Source of the DNA: Bacteroidaceae bacterium
Lineage (GTDB): Bacteria > Bacteroidota > Bacteroidia > Bacteroidales > Bacteroidaceae
Reading direction: 5' to 3'
Length of the DNA stretch: 57,120 nucleotides
NCBI GenBank assembly: GCA_011959205.1
Contig: BLLV01000136.1
Location: 1 to 57,120 of the forward strand
Numbering within the stretch: position 1 is the stretch's first letter; each line of letters starts with the position of its first letter. Made by a program: the position numbers and the translations under genes. Under the pieces are notes generated by a model. It ran no database searches. It saw only the letters and a list, made by a program, of their open reading frames with translations, and was not told the DNA's origin. Positions 17,803 to 27,204 of this stretch are shown piece after piece.

Positions 17803-17832
17803 CAGGATATAACGAATTGTATACTAAGACAA

Positions 17833-19338
17833 ATGAATTCTACCAGACTAATTAGTACGCTATTCAAGCCCAGACAAAAAGCAACAGCCTTGTATGCAAC
17901 TCAGGCTGAGGCACTCCAACATAAAGTATTTTGCCGGCTGATTAATGATGCGGCCAATACGGAGTGGGGATTGAAATATGGCTATAAAGACATAAAGAGA
18001 TATCAAGACTTCCAGCGTGTACCTATACAGACTTATGAAGAAATCAAACCATACGTAGAGCGTATGCGTCAGGGGGAAAAAGATGTCCTGTGGCATGGAG
18101 AAGTGAAGTGGTTTGCCAAATCTTCGGGAACGACCAATGACAAGAGTAAGTTTATTCCTGTCAGCCGAGAAGGTTTGCATGATACTCATTATGCCGGTGG
18201 GAAAGATGCTGTGGCACTTTACTTGCAACAGAATCCGGCAAGTCGTTTTTTTTCTGGAAAAGGACTGATTCTAGGAGGAAGCCATGCACCGAATTATAAT
18301 GTAAGACGGAGTCTTGTGGGAGACCTTTCTGCCATATTGATTGAAAATGTGAATCCGTTGGTCAACTTGATTCGGGTGCCCGAGAAGAAAATTGCATTGC
18401 TGAGTGATTTTGAGGAAAAAGTGGAAAGAATTACCCGTGCCACAATGAATCAAAATGTGACTAACCTTTCAGGAGTGCCGTCATGGATGATGGCTGTATT
18501 GAAACGTATTCTGGAAGTGAAGGGAACGGATAATTTGGCAGAAGTATGGCCTAATTTGGAAGTATTCTTTCATGGAGGGGTTGCTTTTACTCCTTATCGC
18601 GAGCAATATAAACAATTTATTCGTAGCGACAAGATGCATTATATGGAAACATACAATGCCAGTGAAGGGTTCTTCGGATTACAAAATGATTTCAGTGATC
18701 CGTCCATGTTGCTGATGATTGACTATGGTGTGTTTTATGAATTCATTCCGATGGAAGACGTCGGCACTGAAAATCCTCATATTGTTCCGCTGGTTGATGT
18801 GGAATTAAATAAAAATTATGCGATGGTCATCAGTACTTCCTGCGGATTGTGGCGTTATATGATTGGTGATACTGTGAAGTTCACCAACAAAAACCCCTAT
18901 AAATTTGTTATAACAGGGCGTACCAAGCATTTTATCAATGCATTTGGTGAGGAGTTGATGGTGGATAATGCGGAACAAGGGTTGGCAAAAGCCTGTGAGG
19001 CGACCGGTGCACAGATTGTTGACTATTCTGCTGCTCCTGTTTTCATGGATGTGCATGCCAAGTGCCGTCATCAATGGCTGATTGAATTTGCCGAGATGCC
19101 GGATTCTTTAGAGAAATTTAGCCAAGTTCTTGACACTTCTTTACAACAAATTAACTCCGATTACGAAGCTAAACGCCATAAAAACATTACCTTGCAGCCG
19201 TTGGAAATAATTGTGGCAAGACCTAATCTGTTCCACGATTGGCTGAAAGAAAAAGGCAAATTAGGCGGACAACACAAAGTGCCGAGATTAAGTAATACGC
19301 GTGATTATATAGAAGAAATGCTAAGCTTGAACCAATAA
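17833..19338 (+). CDS. GH3 auxin-responsive-promoter family enzyme
   Basis: This 501-residue protein belongs to the GH3 superfamily (named for plant auxin-responsive proteins, not a glycoside hydrolase), which activates acids with ATP and usually transfers the acyl group to an amine. The ATP-binding P-loop SSGTTNDKSKFIP lies near residue 97, and HGGVAFTPYREQY, YNASEGFFG and TSCGLWRYMIGD follow in the expected order. The start is the ATG at 17833 rather than an upstream TTG. It is followed after 4 nt by the Ig-like lipoprotein and then the DUF3108 gene. In Bacteroidetes its substrate is unknown to me. Confidence 0.88.
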   Translation: MNSTRLISTLFKPRQKATALYATQAEALQHKVFCRLINDAANTEWGLKYGYKDIKRYQDFQRVPIQTYEEIKPYVERMRQGEKDVLWHGEVKWFAKSSGTTNDKSKFIPVSREGLHDTHYAGGKDAVALYLQQNPASRFFSGKGLILGGSHAPNYNVRRSLVGDLSAILIENVNPLVNLIRVPEKKIALLSDFEEKVERITRATMNQNVTNLSGVPSWMMAVLKRILEVKGTDNLAEVWPNLEVFFHGGVAFTPYREQYKQFIRSDKMHYMETYNASEGFFGLQNDFSDPSMLLMIDYGVFYEFIPMEDVGTENPHIVPLVDVELNKNYAMVISTSCGLWRYMIGDTVKFTNKNPYKFVITGRTKHFINAFGEELMVDNAEQGLAKACEATGAQIVDYSAAPVFMDVHAKCRHQWLIEFAEMPDSLEKFSQVLDTSLQQINSDYEAKRHKNITLQPLEIIVARPNLFHDWLKEKGKLGGQHKVPRLSNTRDYIEEMLSLNQ

Positions 19339-19342
19339 GAAC

Positions 19343-21265
19343 ATGAATTGGAAAAAACATAAATTACCTGCTTTGTTGATGCTGATGATTGTGGTGTATT
19401 CCTGCGCAAGCATGGGGACACCGGATGGCGGTCCTTATGATGAGGAACCGCCTAAGTTCGTCAGAAGTTCTCCTAAACCATATGCTACAAACAATAAGGA
19501 TAAGAAGATAGCGATTGAATTTGATGAGTTTATCAAATTAGAGAAAACATCGGAGAAAGTAGTGGTGTCTCCTCCTCAATTGGAACAGCCTGATATCAAG
19601 GCAAGCGGCAGAAGAGTTTTGGTTAATCTTGTGGATTCATTGAAACCCAATACTACCTATACCATTGATTTCTCGGATGCTATTGTAGATAATAATGAGG
19701 GTAATCCACTGGGTAATTATTCTTTTTCTTTTTCTACAGGAGAGGCTATTGATACATTGGAAGTTTCCGGAACCGTGTTGGCTGCTGCTGATTTGGAACC
19801 TGTTAAAGGGATGATGGTAGGGTTGCACGCTGATTTGAGTGATAGTGCTTTTGTCACGAAACCGTTTGACCGCGTATCCCGTACAGACAGTCGCGGCCAT
19901 TTCATCATTCGCGGTATAGCACCCGGCAAATATCATATTTTCGGTTTGATGGATGGCAATCAAAATTATTTATATGACTCCAAGACCGAGATGATTGCTT
20001 TTAGCGATTCTATTATTATTCCTTCCATGGAAGCGGCTACACGTCAGGATACATTGTGGAAAGATACACTTACTATCGATACTGTTAAAACGGTGGGTTA
20101 TACTCGTTTCTTGCCGGATAATATTATTCTAAGAGCATTTAAGGGGGTAAATGATCGTCAGTATTTGACCAAGAGCGAGCGTGATAAGGAGAACCATTTT
20201 GTATTATCCTTCAGTGCGCCAGCCGATACATTGCCTGTTTTGAAAGGATTGAATTTCGATGAGAAGAATGCGTTTATTATAGAAACCACTCCACACAACG
20301 ATTCCATTTGTTATTGGATCAAAGATTCGCTGGTTTATCAGATGGATACACTGGAGGTTCAGCTGGATTATTTATATACGGATACATTGAACCGGTTGGT
20401 TCCCAAAACCGATACGATTTATCTGGCTAATAAACTGACAAGAGAGCAACGGGAAAAATTACAGAAAAAAGCGGATGAGGAAAAAGAAAAGGAACGTAAA
20501 AAGAGAGAGAAGAAGGGGGATACCATCAAAGTGGAACCAACTAAATTTCTGACTATGAATGTCGATGCTCCGTCAGCGTTCGATATCTACAGGAATATCT
20601 ATTTGTCTTTTGAAGAACCTGTGGCAAGTATAGACACTGCGGCCATTCACATGGAAGTGAAGGTGGACAGTTTGTGGCAACCGGCTCCTTTCTTTTTCAT
20701 GGCGGATTCGGTGAAGCCGCGTCAATACCAAATTTTGGCAGATTGGCAACCGGAGCAAGAATATCAGTTGACTATTGATTCTTTGGCATTTACAGGGATC
20801 TATGGGTTGCATACAGATAAAGTCCAACAAACGGTAAAAGTGAAGAAAATGGAGGAGTATGGGACTATTTTGTTGAATATAAAAGGGGAGATTCCCAATG
20901 CGATTGCCGAATTGTTGGATGCTAGTGGAAATGTTTTGCGCCAGCAGCCGGTAACAGAGGAAGGAACGGCAGATTTCTATTTCCTAAATCCTAGTACAAA
21001 ATATTATATACGTTTGTTTAACGACCGTAATAATAATGGGGTATGGGATACGGGAGATTATGATAAGAAAATTCAGCCCGAAGAAGTTTTCTATTTCCCG
21101 AAAGTATGGGAGATGAAGGCAAACTTTGAATTTGAAGAGAATTGGGATGTAAACGCCATACCTGTAGACAAGCAAAAATTGGACGAAATAAAGAAGCAAA
21201 AACCGGAAGAAGCTAAAAAGATACAAGATCGAAACAAAGAAAGAGCTAGAAAATTAGGCCGATGA
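19343..21265 (+). CDS. Lipoprotein with amino-terminal Ig-like domain
   Basis: This 640-residue protein has a lipoprotein signal with Cys21 in VVYSCASMG. The mature amino end (GGPYDEEPPKFVRSSPKP, then a hydrophobic-strand region to about residue 125) is a bacterial Ig-like (Big_5-type) domain ending YSFSFSTG. A carboxypeptidase-regulatory-like segment, DSRGHFIIRGIAPGKYHIFGLMD, lies near 190-215. A charged stretch of Lys/Glu occurs near 370-395, and the carboxy end is again Lys/Arg-rich. It is found next to GH3-fold and DUF3108 genes and overlaps the latter by 4 nt. It is probably periplasmic-facing or outer-membrane anchored; its function is not known. Confidence 0.82.
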   Translation: MNWKKHKLPALLMLMIVVYSCASMGTPDGGPYDEEPPKFVRSSPKPYATNNKDKKIAIEFDEFIKLEKTSEKVVVSPPQLEQPDIKASGRRVLVNLVDSLKPNTTYTIDFSDAIVDNNEGNPLGNYSFSFSTGEAIDTLEVSGTVLAAADLEPVKGMMVGLHADLSDSAFVTKPFDRVSRTDSRGHFIIRGIAPGKYHIFGLMDGNQNYLYDSKTEMIAFSDSIIIPSMEAATRQDTLWKDTLTIDTVKTVGYTRFLPDNIILRAFKGVNDRQYLTKSERDKENHFVLSFSAPADTLPVLKGLNFDEKNAFIIETTPHNDSICYWIKDSLVYQMDTLEVQLDYLYTDTLNRLVPKTDTIYLANKLTREQREKLQKKADEEKEKERKKREKKGDTIKVEPTKFLTMNVDAPSAFDIYRNIYLSFEEPVASIDTAAIHMEVKVDSLWQPAPFFFMADSVKPRQYQILADWQPEQEYQLTIDSLAFTGIYGLHTDKVQQTVKVKKMEEYGTILLNIKGEIPNAIAELLDASGNVLRQQPVTEEGTADFYFLNPSTKYYIRLFNDRNNNGVWDTGDYDKKIQPEEVFYFPKVWEMKANFEFEENWDVNAIPVDKQKLDEIKKQKPEEAKKIQDRNKERARKLGR

Positions 21266-22071
21266 AAAAAATGATTCTCATATTATTGTGTGGCTGGTTT
21301 GTTGCTGTGGTAGCCAAAGCGCAATGTGCAACGCAAAACGCGGCTATTCAGGCAGGCGAAGAGTTGGTATACGACTTGAAGTTTAACTGGAAATTTATTT
21401 GGGTTGCCGCCGGGCAGGCAAAAATGGATATGCAGGCTATTACTTATCAAGGGGAGCCTTGTTTCCGTAGCAACCTTGTTTCTGTCAGTAACAAGCAAGT
21501 TGATTTTTTCTTTAAAATGCGTGACACATTGACTTGCATAACCAGCAATCGGTTGGAGCCTGTTTATTTCCGTAAGGGGGCCGAAGAAGGAGATCGCTAT
21601 ACGGTGGACGAAGTATGGTTCAGCTATAAAAATGGCAAATGCATTGCCGATCAGCATCGTATGAGAAGAGGACGTGACACAATAAAATCCAAAGACCAGA
21701 GTGATGAATGCATCTTTGACATGTTGAGCATATTGATGAGGGCACGTTCATTTGATGTGAGTGATTATAAGGTAGGCGATAAAATATTGTTTGATATGGC
21801 TACAGGTACTAAAGTAGAGCAGCAAACATTAATTTATCGGGGCCGGAAGAACTTTAAAGCAGAAAATGGTGTGAAATATCGCTGTCTGGTCTTTTCATTG
21901 GTGGAATATAAAAAAGGGAAGGAAAAAGAGGTAATAACTTTCTATGTTACCGATGATAAGAATCACTTACCGGTACGCTTGGACCTTTATCTGAATTTTG
22001 GTTCTGCAAAGGCATTTTTAAGAGAGATAAAAGGCAATCGTCATCCTCTTACTTCTGTTATAGAGAAATGA
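21262..22071 (+). CDS. DUF3108 secreted protein
   Basis: This 269-residue protein has a signal peptide (about 1-20, ending VAKAQ). The body matches DUF3108: GEELVYDLKFNWKFIWVAAG near the start, VDFFFKMRDTLTC near 75, DMLSILMRAR near 155 and LPVRLDLYLNFGSAKAFL near the end. These are expected to form a beta-barrel-like lipid-binding fold, so an envelope role is plausible. Its ATG overlaps the stop of the lipoprotein gene by 4 nt, so the two are translationally coupled. A strong hairpin at 22087-22117 follows. Confidence 0.85.
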   Translation: MKKMILILLCGWFVAVVAKAQCATQNAAIQAGEELVYDLKFNWKFIWVAAGQAKMDMQAITYQGEPCFRSNLVSVSNKQVDFFFKMRDTLTCITSNRLEPVYFRKGAEEGDRYTVDEVWFSYKNGKCIADQHRMRRGRDTIKSKDQSDECIFDMLSILMRARSFDVSDYKVGDKILFDMATGTKVEQQTLIYRGRKNFKAENGVKYRCLVFSLVEYKKGKEKEVITFYVTDDKNHLPVRLDLYLNFGSAKAFLREIKGNRHPLTSVIEK

Positions 22072-22086
22072 TGTATGTACATTGTC

Positions 22087-22117
22087 GAGGGTGTATTGAA
22101 AATATGGATACACCCTC
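22087..22117. terminator. Convergent terminator hairpin
   Basis: GAGGGTGTAT (22087-22096) pairs perfectly with ATACACCCTC (22108-22117) around an 11-nt loop, between convergent DUF3108 and hypothetical-protein genes. Confidence 0.8.
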
Positions 22118-22134
22118 TGTAGTGAGTTGATGGA

Positions 22135-22710
22135 TTAGTCTAACTTCTTCATGGCACTATGTACGGAACCTGCCCAATAATTGCGTAACCCGAAACCGCG
22201 TGCTTTGCCGTTAGTCGGTGCACTATACAGGATCTCACGGGTTTTCGTATTGAAGAATACTATTTGATAGGTGGCTCTTGCATCAGCCTTGTTTAAAAGC
22301 ATGGCAACCATAATCAATCCTGTTTTTTCTTCTTGAGAGAGAATAGGGAGTGTCTTGATGACCTCTTCTATCTGTTTTTCATCCAGGGTGTATCCGCTGT
22401 CGGTCGTCATGATTTCGTCGGGATTGATGGTCTTGTTGGCATCGTTTACTGCCTCTAATGAGGTCACTTCTACATTGACACCCAGTCTTTTGCCAATATC
22501 ATACTTCTTCGGTTCGGTGATGAAAAGCTTGTTGATGTCATCAAAAGTATATTTGAACTGTATGGAGCCTTCTTTGGCACCGTACACTTTGGCACGGGTA
22601 AAGTCTATGCCATAAAATGTTACAGAAGAGATGTCTTCCAAGGCGTCTTTGTTTTGCCCGAAGCAAGCCATGCTGCTTACAAGGAATAATAAAACGAGTA
22701 ACTGTTTCAT
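22135..22710 (-). CDS. Small secreted protein of unknown function
   Basis: I do not recognise a named family. The 191-residue protein has a clear signal peptide (1-18, ending CFGQ). After it come DISSVTFYGIDFTRAKVYGA, a GSIQFKYTFDDINKLF segment and, near the end, TYQIVFFNTKTREILYS and GFGLRNYWAGSVHSAMKK. The alternating pattern suggests a mainly beta-sheet domain flanked by helices; such proteins are widespread in Bacteroidales. It has its own Bacteroides-type promoter at 22744-22774, so it is transcribed independently of the lipid cluster behind it. Confidence 0.75.
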   Translation of the reverse strand: MKQLLVLLFLVSSMACFGQNKDALEDISSVTFYGIDFTRAKVYGAKEGSIQFKYTFDDINKLFITEPKKYDIGKRLGVNVEVTSLEAVNDANKTINPDEIMTTDSGYTLDEKQIEEVIKTLPILSQEEKTGLIMVAMLLNKADARATYQIVFFNTKTREILYSAPTNGKARGFGLRNYWAGSVHSAMKKLD

Positions 22711-22743
22711 ATTAGTTCTTTTTTAGTGTTGTTTTGTTGCTGC

Positions 22744-22774
22744 CAAAGGTAGAAAAATATTATCTCAAATCAAT
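22744..22774 (-). promoter_or_regulatory. Bacteroides-type promoter of the small secreted protein
   Basis: On the minus strand ATTG, a 19-nt spacer, then TACCTTTG matches the -33/-7 consensus and spacing. It overlaps the 3' end of the upstream ligase gene. Confidence 0.65.
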
Positions 22775-24055
22775 AAATTTAACTATTTTTCGACTCATGG
22801 GTGGCATTTGTATTTTCGCGATATACTCTGCCGATTCAAAATTGATACTCGGAGCCACCCGTACTTTGGAACGGAACAGGTCTTTGATTTCTTTAGCGAA
22901 AGCTCCGCTGCGGTTTTCACTTCCGATACGGATCTGTATTTCATCCGTTCCCAGCTCATTGGTATAAACCTCTACAATGTAATTCTTGATATGGGGGATG
23001 TTGTCCAGAATATCGAATAAGGCGGGTGGGTAAAGGGTTGTACCTTTATATTTTATCATTTGTCCTTTACGGCCCAGTATGGAGCTGAGACGGATGGTGT
23101 TACGTCCGCAGGCGCAAGGTTCGGTATAATGGTAACAAATATCTCCGGTCTTGAAACGGAGTAGCGGCATTCCTCTTACTCCCAAAGTCGTAATGGTCAC
23201 TTCGCCTGCTTCCCCTTCTTTTACAGGCTGGTTGTTATCATCCAGAAACTCTACGATAATCAGTTCCGGCTGGAGGTGACCCCCGTGAAATTCATTGCAT
23301 TCGGTAAACGAGGATTGCATTTCGGTAGATGCGTAGGTGGAGTAAAGTTGCAGGGAATCCCATTTCTCGTGTATCCGCTTACCCAGTGTGTTCAGGGTGA
23401 AATCGGGATTGCGTAGTGCTTCGCCTATGCATACGCATTTCTGCATGGAGCAGTGATGGTAATCAATATGGTTCTTTTCGGCAAATTCAATCAGCTTGAT
23501 CAGAAAGGAAGGGACTACCATACCGCAAGTGGGATGGATGCGCCAGATAGTATCCCATTGCAGTTCGGGAATGCCGTTTCCCACGCGGGCTACTCCCATA
23601 CCCAACTCACGAGCTCCCATATAGTAGGCGAGGCCCGCCATGAAACGTCTGTCTATGGTGGTCATCAGCTGTAGTATATCTTGCCTGCTGCATCCGGTGG
23701 TGGTGAATGACAGATATTCGTTGTAGGCCAGCCGGTCAAGGTCCTCGGAAGTCAATACAAAAGTGACGGGGTCGCCCAAGGTGCCCGATGTGGTGACATA
23801 GTCAATAATTTCATCGCGGCTCACACAGATAAAATCTTCATTATGAAGTTGCAGGTCTGTCTTGGTCGTGACAGGTATTTGTTGCAAGTCTTCGATGGTT
23901 TTTATCTGTTGTATATCGATGTGATGTGCTTGGAACAGACGTTGGTAGAATCGTGAATGATTCTGCAAATAAAGCAGTTCCTCAGCCAGCCGGCTTTCCT
24001 GATAGGCTTTGATTTCCTCAGGGGAGCGGAATTGTATTTCCGGATTCTTTTTCAT
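22760..24055 (-). CDS. PaaK-like AMP-forming acid ligase
   Basis: This 431-residue protein is of the phenylacetate-CoA ligase family, which adenylates an aryl or acyl acid. The nucleotide-binding P-loop is VTTSGTLGDP at 87-96, STYASTEMQSSF near 240 is the adenylate-binding block, and GMPLLRFKTGDICY near 305 the hinge-like region. A carboxy-terminal domain of about 100 residues follows. There is no signal peptide. It is the last gene of the minus-strand lipid cluster, 1 nt after the C45 gene. In aryl-polyene and flexirubin clusters such ligases load aromatic or acyl acids, so that is the inferred role here; the actual acid is unknown. Confidence 0.85.
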   Translation of the reverse strand: MKKNPEIQFRSPEEIKAYQESRLAEELLYLQNHSRFYQRLFQAHHIDIQQIKTIEDLQQIPVTTKTDLQLHNEDFICVSRDEIIDYVTTSGTLGDPVTFVLTSEDLDRLAYNEYLSFTTTGCSRQDILQLMTTIDRRFMAGLAYYMGARELGMGVARVGNGIPELQWDTIWRIHPTCGMVVPSFLIKLIEFAEKNHIDYHHCSMQKCVCIGEALRNPDFTLNTLGKRIHEKWDSLQLYSTYASTEMQSSFTECNEFHGGHLQPELIIVEFLDDNNQPVKEGEAGEVTITTLGVRGMPLLRFKTGDICYHYTEPCACGRNTIRLSSILGRKGQMIKYKGTTLYPPALFDILDNIPHIKNYIVEVYTNELGTDEIQIRIGSENRSGAFAKEIKDLFRSKVRVAPSINFESAEYIAKIQMPPMSRKIVKFIDLR

Positions 24056-24056
24056 C

Positions 24057-25721
24057 TTAGTTGTTTATTTTATGTTCTATACGTTCTGATTCACTTCGCT
24101 TGGGGATAGGAAGCAAGAGGGCTTTCTTCCAATTGCGCAGGGCTTTCTCCTGCTGTCCCGTGGCATGATAGTAATCTCCCAGTAACTCGTACACATAAAA
24201 GAAATGAGGGTTGGCATGTTGGAAGGCGTGCAGGGTCTGTTCGTCCAGCCGTTCTTTCTTTTTAATCTGCTTCCGTAGTACAGGAGCCAGTCTTTTGTAA
24301 GTCATCAGCTGTTGGTATTCCTGTTGTTGTAGGAAGGAGTCCGCAGGCACGGTCAGGCATTCGGTATAGATTTCATGGTTGAAATCGATGGAATCGCTGA
24401 AAATCCTGTTCAGGTCGTATGCCACGTACTTGCCGCATTGCCAGGGAGAGGTGGATATCCACATCAGCTTTTTCTCCGGCTGGAAAATAACGGAATGATG
24501 GGCGATGAATTGATTAATGGCCATTTCGTTGGCAAGTCCCAGTTCCGCTTCTCCTACTCCTTTTCGGTTGCGGAGGATGGCTGCGGCTTTCGGAGCATCT
24601 AGGGGGATGTTTTCTTTCAGTAGCTCCTGCAAACGGGCAAAGCGGTAGGGGCTGTCCGAAGTTTCTATGTTTTCCCGGTTACGTTTGTCATGGCTGAATG
24701 TTTCCGACTGATAGTGGTTGGTGCAGATGATCTGTTGTTCGCTTCCTGTGAAAAGAGCGATTTTTTCCGGTGATTTCTCTATAATCGCCGCCTTGCCATC
24801 TTGGGCCGAACCAATTAAGATGGATTCCGAGACAAATGTTTTCCGTTTCCGGGCGATGGCGTATGCTTCCTCAATGGTAGAGGCATATTGCAATATTTCC
24901 CTCGTCAGGATGGAAATAGGGGTGGCGGATGCGGCAGGCAGATCCGATTTGGCGGCATTGATGGTGACCGTCAGCCCCGTTTCATTCATGCCGGAAAGGA
25001 CACCGGTCATTCCGGCCCATCCCACGGATGCGAAGCGATATCCCTTTTCGGGTTGGTAAAACGAAACGAGCTTGTTGCGTGCAAAGGCGTCACCCATGTA
25101 GAAATCGAAATTACGGCCGATGATAAGGGAAGAATCGGCACTGTTCTCACCCCAGCAGGCAAATGAACTGCATCCTACTAGCATATAGTCCTGCATGGCA
25201 TGTCCCAAGTCGTGGGCGGAGTGGTAATTTAACTGACGCTCGTAGGGGGTGCCGATGAAATCATACTCATGGGTGCAGGAGAGGGAGATGCCATAAATCT
25301 CGTCCCGAAACTCTTCCGGCACATTCTTCCCCAGATTCCGGTTGAAAAGGACAATGAAGAAACGGAGGAATTTGAGGTAACTTTCAGAGGGGACTATCTC
25401 TTTTATCTGATTCACAAATACTTTCTCTTGAAAATAAAGCAAGTCGGAAGTCAGTTTGCCGATGGCTTTTCCTCTTTCGTAGGCAGGTCCGCTGACTTTC
25501 AGTTCCCAAAGTTCGCTCTCACTGTGGCGCAGGTAGTTTTCGCCGTATTGCCGGAGACTGTCTTTCCGTATCACACGATCCGTTTCAGGGGTAGACTCGA
25601 ATGGCGGAGTCATCATATCGGCAGATAAATAGAGATAGCCGATTCCTGTCAGGATCACCGCTATCAGCGTCAACAGGGCAGCTGCCCCGTACTTGATGGT
25701 TTTCTTCAGAATCTTATGCAT
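24057..25721 (-). CDS. C45-family acyltransferase/hydrolase, membrane-anchored
   Basis: This 554-residue protein has one hydrophobic amino-terminal segment (about 13-32) and then an Ntn-hydrolase domain. The self-processing Cys is Cys184 in LVGCSSFACWGEN, followed by SLIIGRNFDFY, the C45 (6-aminopenicillanic-acid acyltransferase/choloylglycine-type) signature. GLTVTINAAKSD near 250 supports the family. A carboxy-terminal region of helical repeats (near 510-550, YHATGQQEKALRNWKKAL) looks TPR-like. The long segment before Cys184 would be removed by autoprocessing if it follows the family rule. It overlaps the oxidoreductase gene by 8 nt. Such enzymes occur in flexirubin-type clusters and may acylate the final lipid in the periplasm. 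Confidence 0.85.
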   Translation of the reverse strand: MHKILKKTIKYGAAALLTLIAVILTGIGYLYLSADMMTPPFESTPETDRVIRKDSLRQYGENYLRHSESELWELKVSGPAYERGKAIGKLTSDLLYFQEKVFVNQIKEIVPSESYLKFLRFFIVLFNRNLGKNVPEEFRDEIYGISLSCTHEYDFIGTPYERQLNYHSAHDLGHAMQDYMLVGCSSFACWGENSADSSLIIGRNFDFYMGDAFARNKLVSFYQPEKGYRFASVGWAGMTGVLSGMNETGLTVTINAAKSDLPAASATPISILTREILQYASTIEEAYAIARKRKTFVSESILIGSAQDGKAAIIEKSPEKIALFTGSEQQIICTNHYQSETFSHDKRNRENIETSDSPYRFARLQELLKENIPLDAPKAAAILRNRKGVGEAELGLANEMAINQFIAHHSVIFQPEKKLMWISTSPWQCGKYVAYDLNRIFSDSIDFNHEIYTECLTVPADSFLQQQEYQQLMTYKRLAPVLRKQIKKKERLDEQTLHAFQHANPHFFYVYELLGDYYHATGQQEKALRNWKKALLLPIPKRSESERIEHKINN

Positions 25722-27204
25722 TGCCTACTTTCTTTGCTAAATATTCCTGACCTACAAATTCCGAACAAGTGAGCATGGCTGTCAGCGTCACGCCCAAGGC
25801 ACCGTGTACATTCAGATTCTGCCCCGTGAGGAACAGATTCTTCAGTTTGGTGCGTGTGGAAACAAAACTGATTTGCGGATATTGGTAATTCTTGACAATG
25901 CCGTATGCCGAACCGTCTATGGTTCCGGTATAGTCCCGATAGCTCAGCGGAGTCGTGGTATGAATCTTTTCAATGCAATGATTCCAGTGAAACCCGAACT
26001 GGCTCAGGAACTGCAAGATCTGTTCCGTCTTTTCTTCCTTGAACTGGCGGTATGCCTCGCCACGGTGTTCGGGAGCCGTATCCGTCCATTCGCTGACCTC
26101 ATCCATATACATGGGGGTCAGTATGGAAACCACCTCTGTGAATTTGCTGTTGCCGCGGGGTACTTGCATGGAGATCATGCAACTGGGGGTACTCCCTTTG
26201 TGCGTATCTTTGTCATACCACACCTCCTCATTGCCGTGCAGGTATATATTATGGTTCTGATAGGGGCAACAGTCTTTTTTCATCATCAGATTGAGCGTGA
26301 ATATCCCGTAACTGTTTTCCAGTGACTTGATGCGCGACACAAAAGCCGGTTTGATGGAATGGTTCTTATCCAGCAGGGATAAGGTGAGTTGCGGATGCAG
26401 GTTGGATATGACGCAGGTACTTTCCATCACCTCTTCATGGTTCACTTCCACTCCTTGTATGGCTTCATCCTTGACAAGGATACGGGTCACTTCTTTCCGG
26501 TTCAGCACCGTGCCGCCGTTGGCACGTATGTTCCGGATTAATTCCAGACTGACTTGCATACTTCCTTCCGTGAAACGATAGGCACTCTCCATATAAGAGT
26601 TGTTAATCATGGCGTGCTCATAGAAGGTAGATTTATTTTTAATCCCGCCATAGAGCAGGGAGGTTGCGGCAAGTACATTCTGTAAATCCCTGTTCGTGGT
26701 AACGGAGGTTATCATCCCGGCTGCCGAGGTGGCAAAGAAATCCATGCCTTCTTGGGACAGGCGGCCTTTTTTCAGTTGGTCTATGCTGATCAGGGTTCCC
26801 ACCGACCGGATAGCTGCCACATACCGTTTTAAGTTCTCCCGTTCATGGGGGAATGAGTGGCACAGGGTTTCCATGAACCGTTCATGCCCCATGGCATAAT
26901 CATAAATGGCGTCCTTATAATAAATCCGGTCGAATCCTTCTTCATCCATCCGTTGGATAGACAGCTTGTCCATGATCCCGAAATAACGGAAATACTGATT
27001 CATGATTTGTCCTTCATCCAGACTGCCGATATAGTGAATGCCGGTATCCATCCGATGCCTGCCGCGTTGGTAAGTCTGGAAGCAGCCGCCAAACAGTTCG
27101 TTTTTCTCCAGCACACAGACGTGGTAGCCCTCTTTGCTTAAGATGGCTCCGCATTCCAGACCGCCCAGTCCGCTGCCTATGATGATGATATCGTACTTAC
27201 TCAT
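25714..27204 (-). CDS. CrtI-like FAD-dependent oxidoreductase
   Basis: This is a 496-residue NAD(P)/FAD-dependent protein of the phytoene-desaturase type. The dinucleotide-binding motif IIIGSGLGGLECGAIL is at residue 5 and the following acidic strand end is VLEKNELFGGC. DTGIHYIG near 60 and the carboxy-terminal GQNLNVHGALGVTLTAM near 470 match the family. The ATG at 27204 is chosen over an in-frame start 27 codons upstream since the fold begins at MSKYD; it overlaps the fusion gene by 8 nt. It may desaturate or isomerise an acyl chain or ring. Carotenoid synthesis is unlikely because no phytoene synthase is present in the window. Confidence 0.85.
   Translation of the reverse strand: MSKYDIIIIGSGLGGLECGAILSKEGYHVCVLEKNELFGGCFQTYQRGRHRMDTGIHYIGSLDEGQIMNQYFRYFGIMDKLSIQRMDEEGFDRIYYKDAIYDYAMGHERFMETLCHSFPHERENLKRYVAAIRSVGTLISIDQLKKGRLSQEGMDFFATSAAGMITSVTTNRDLQNVLAATSLLYGGIKNKSTFYEHAMINNSYMESAYRFTEGSMQVSLELIRNIRANGGTVLNRKEVTRILVKDEAIQGVEVNHEEVMESTCVISNLHPQLTLSLLDKNHSIKPAFVSRIKSLENSYGIFTLNLMMKKDCCPYQNHNIYLHGNEEVWYDKDTHKGSTPSCMISMQVPRGNSKFTEVVSILTPMYMDEVSEWTDTAPEHRGEAYRQFKEEKTEQILQFLSQFGFHWNHCIEKIHTTTPLSYRDYTGTIDGSAYGIVKNYQYPQISFVSTRTKLKNLFLTGQNLNVHGALGVTLTAMLTCSEFVGQEYLAKKVGNA

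Noticed and set aside
25714..27204. Carotenoid biosynthesis from the CrtI-like gene
   Set aside because: No phytoene synthase, cyclase or isoprenoid gene is nearby; context is lipid tailoring.
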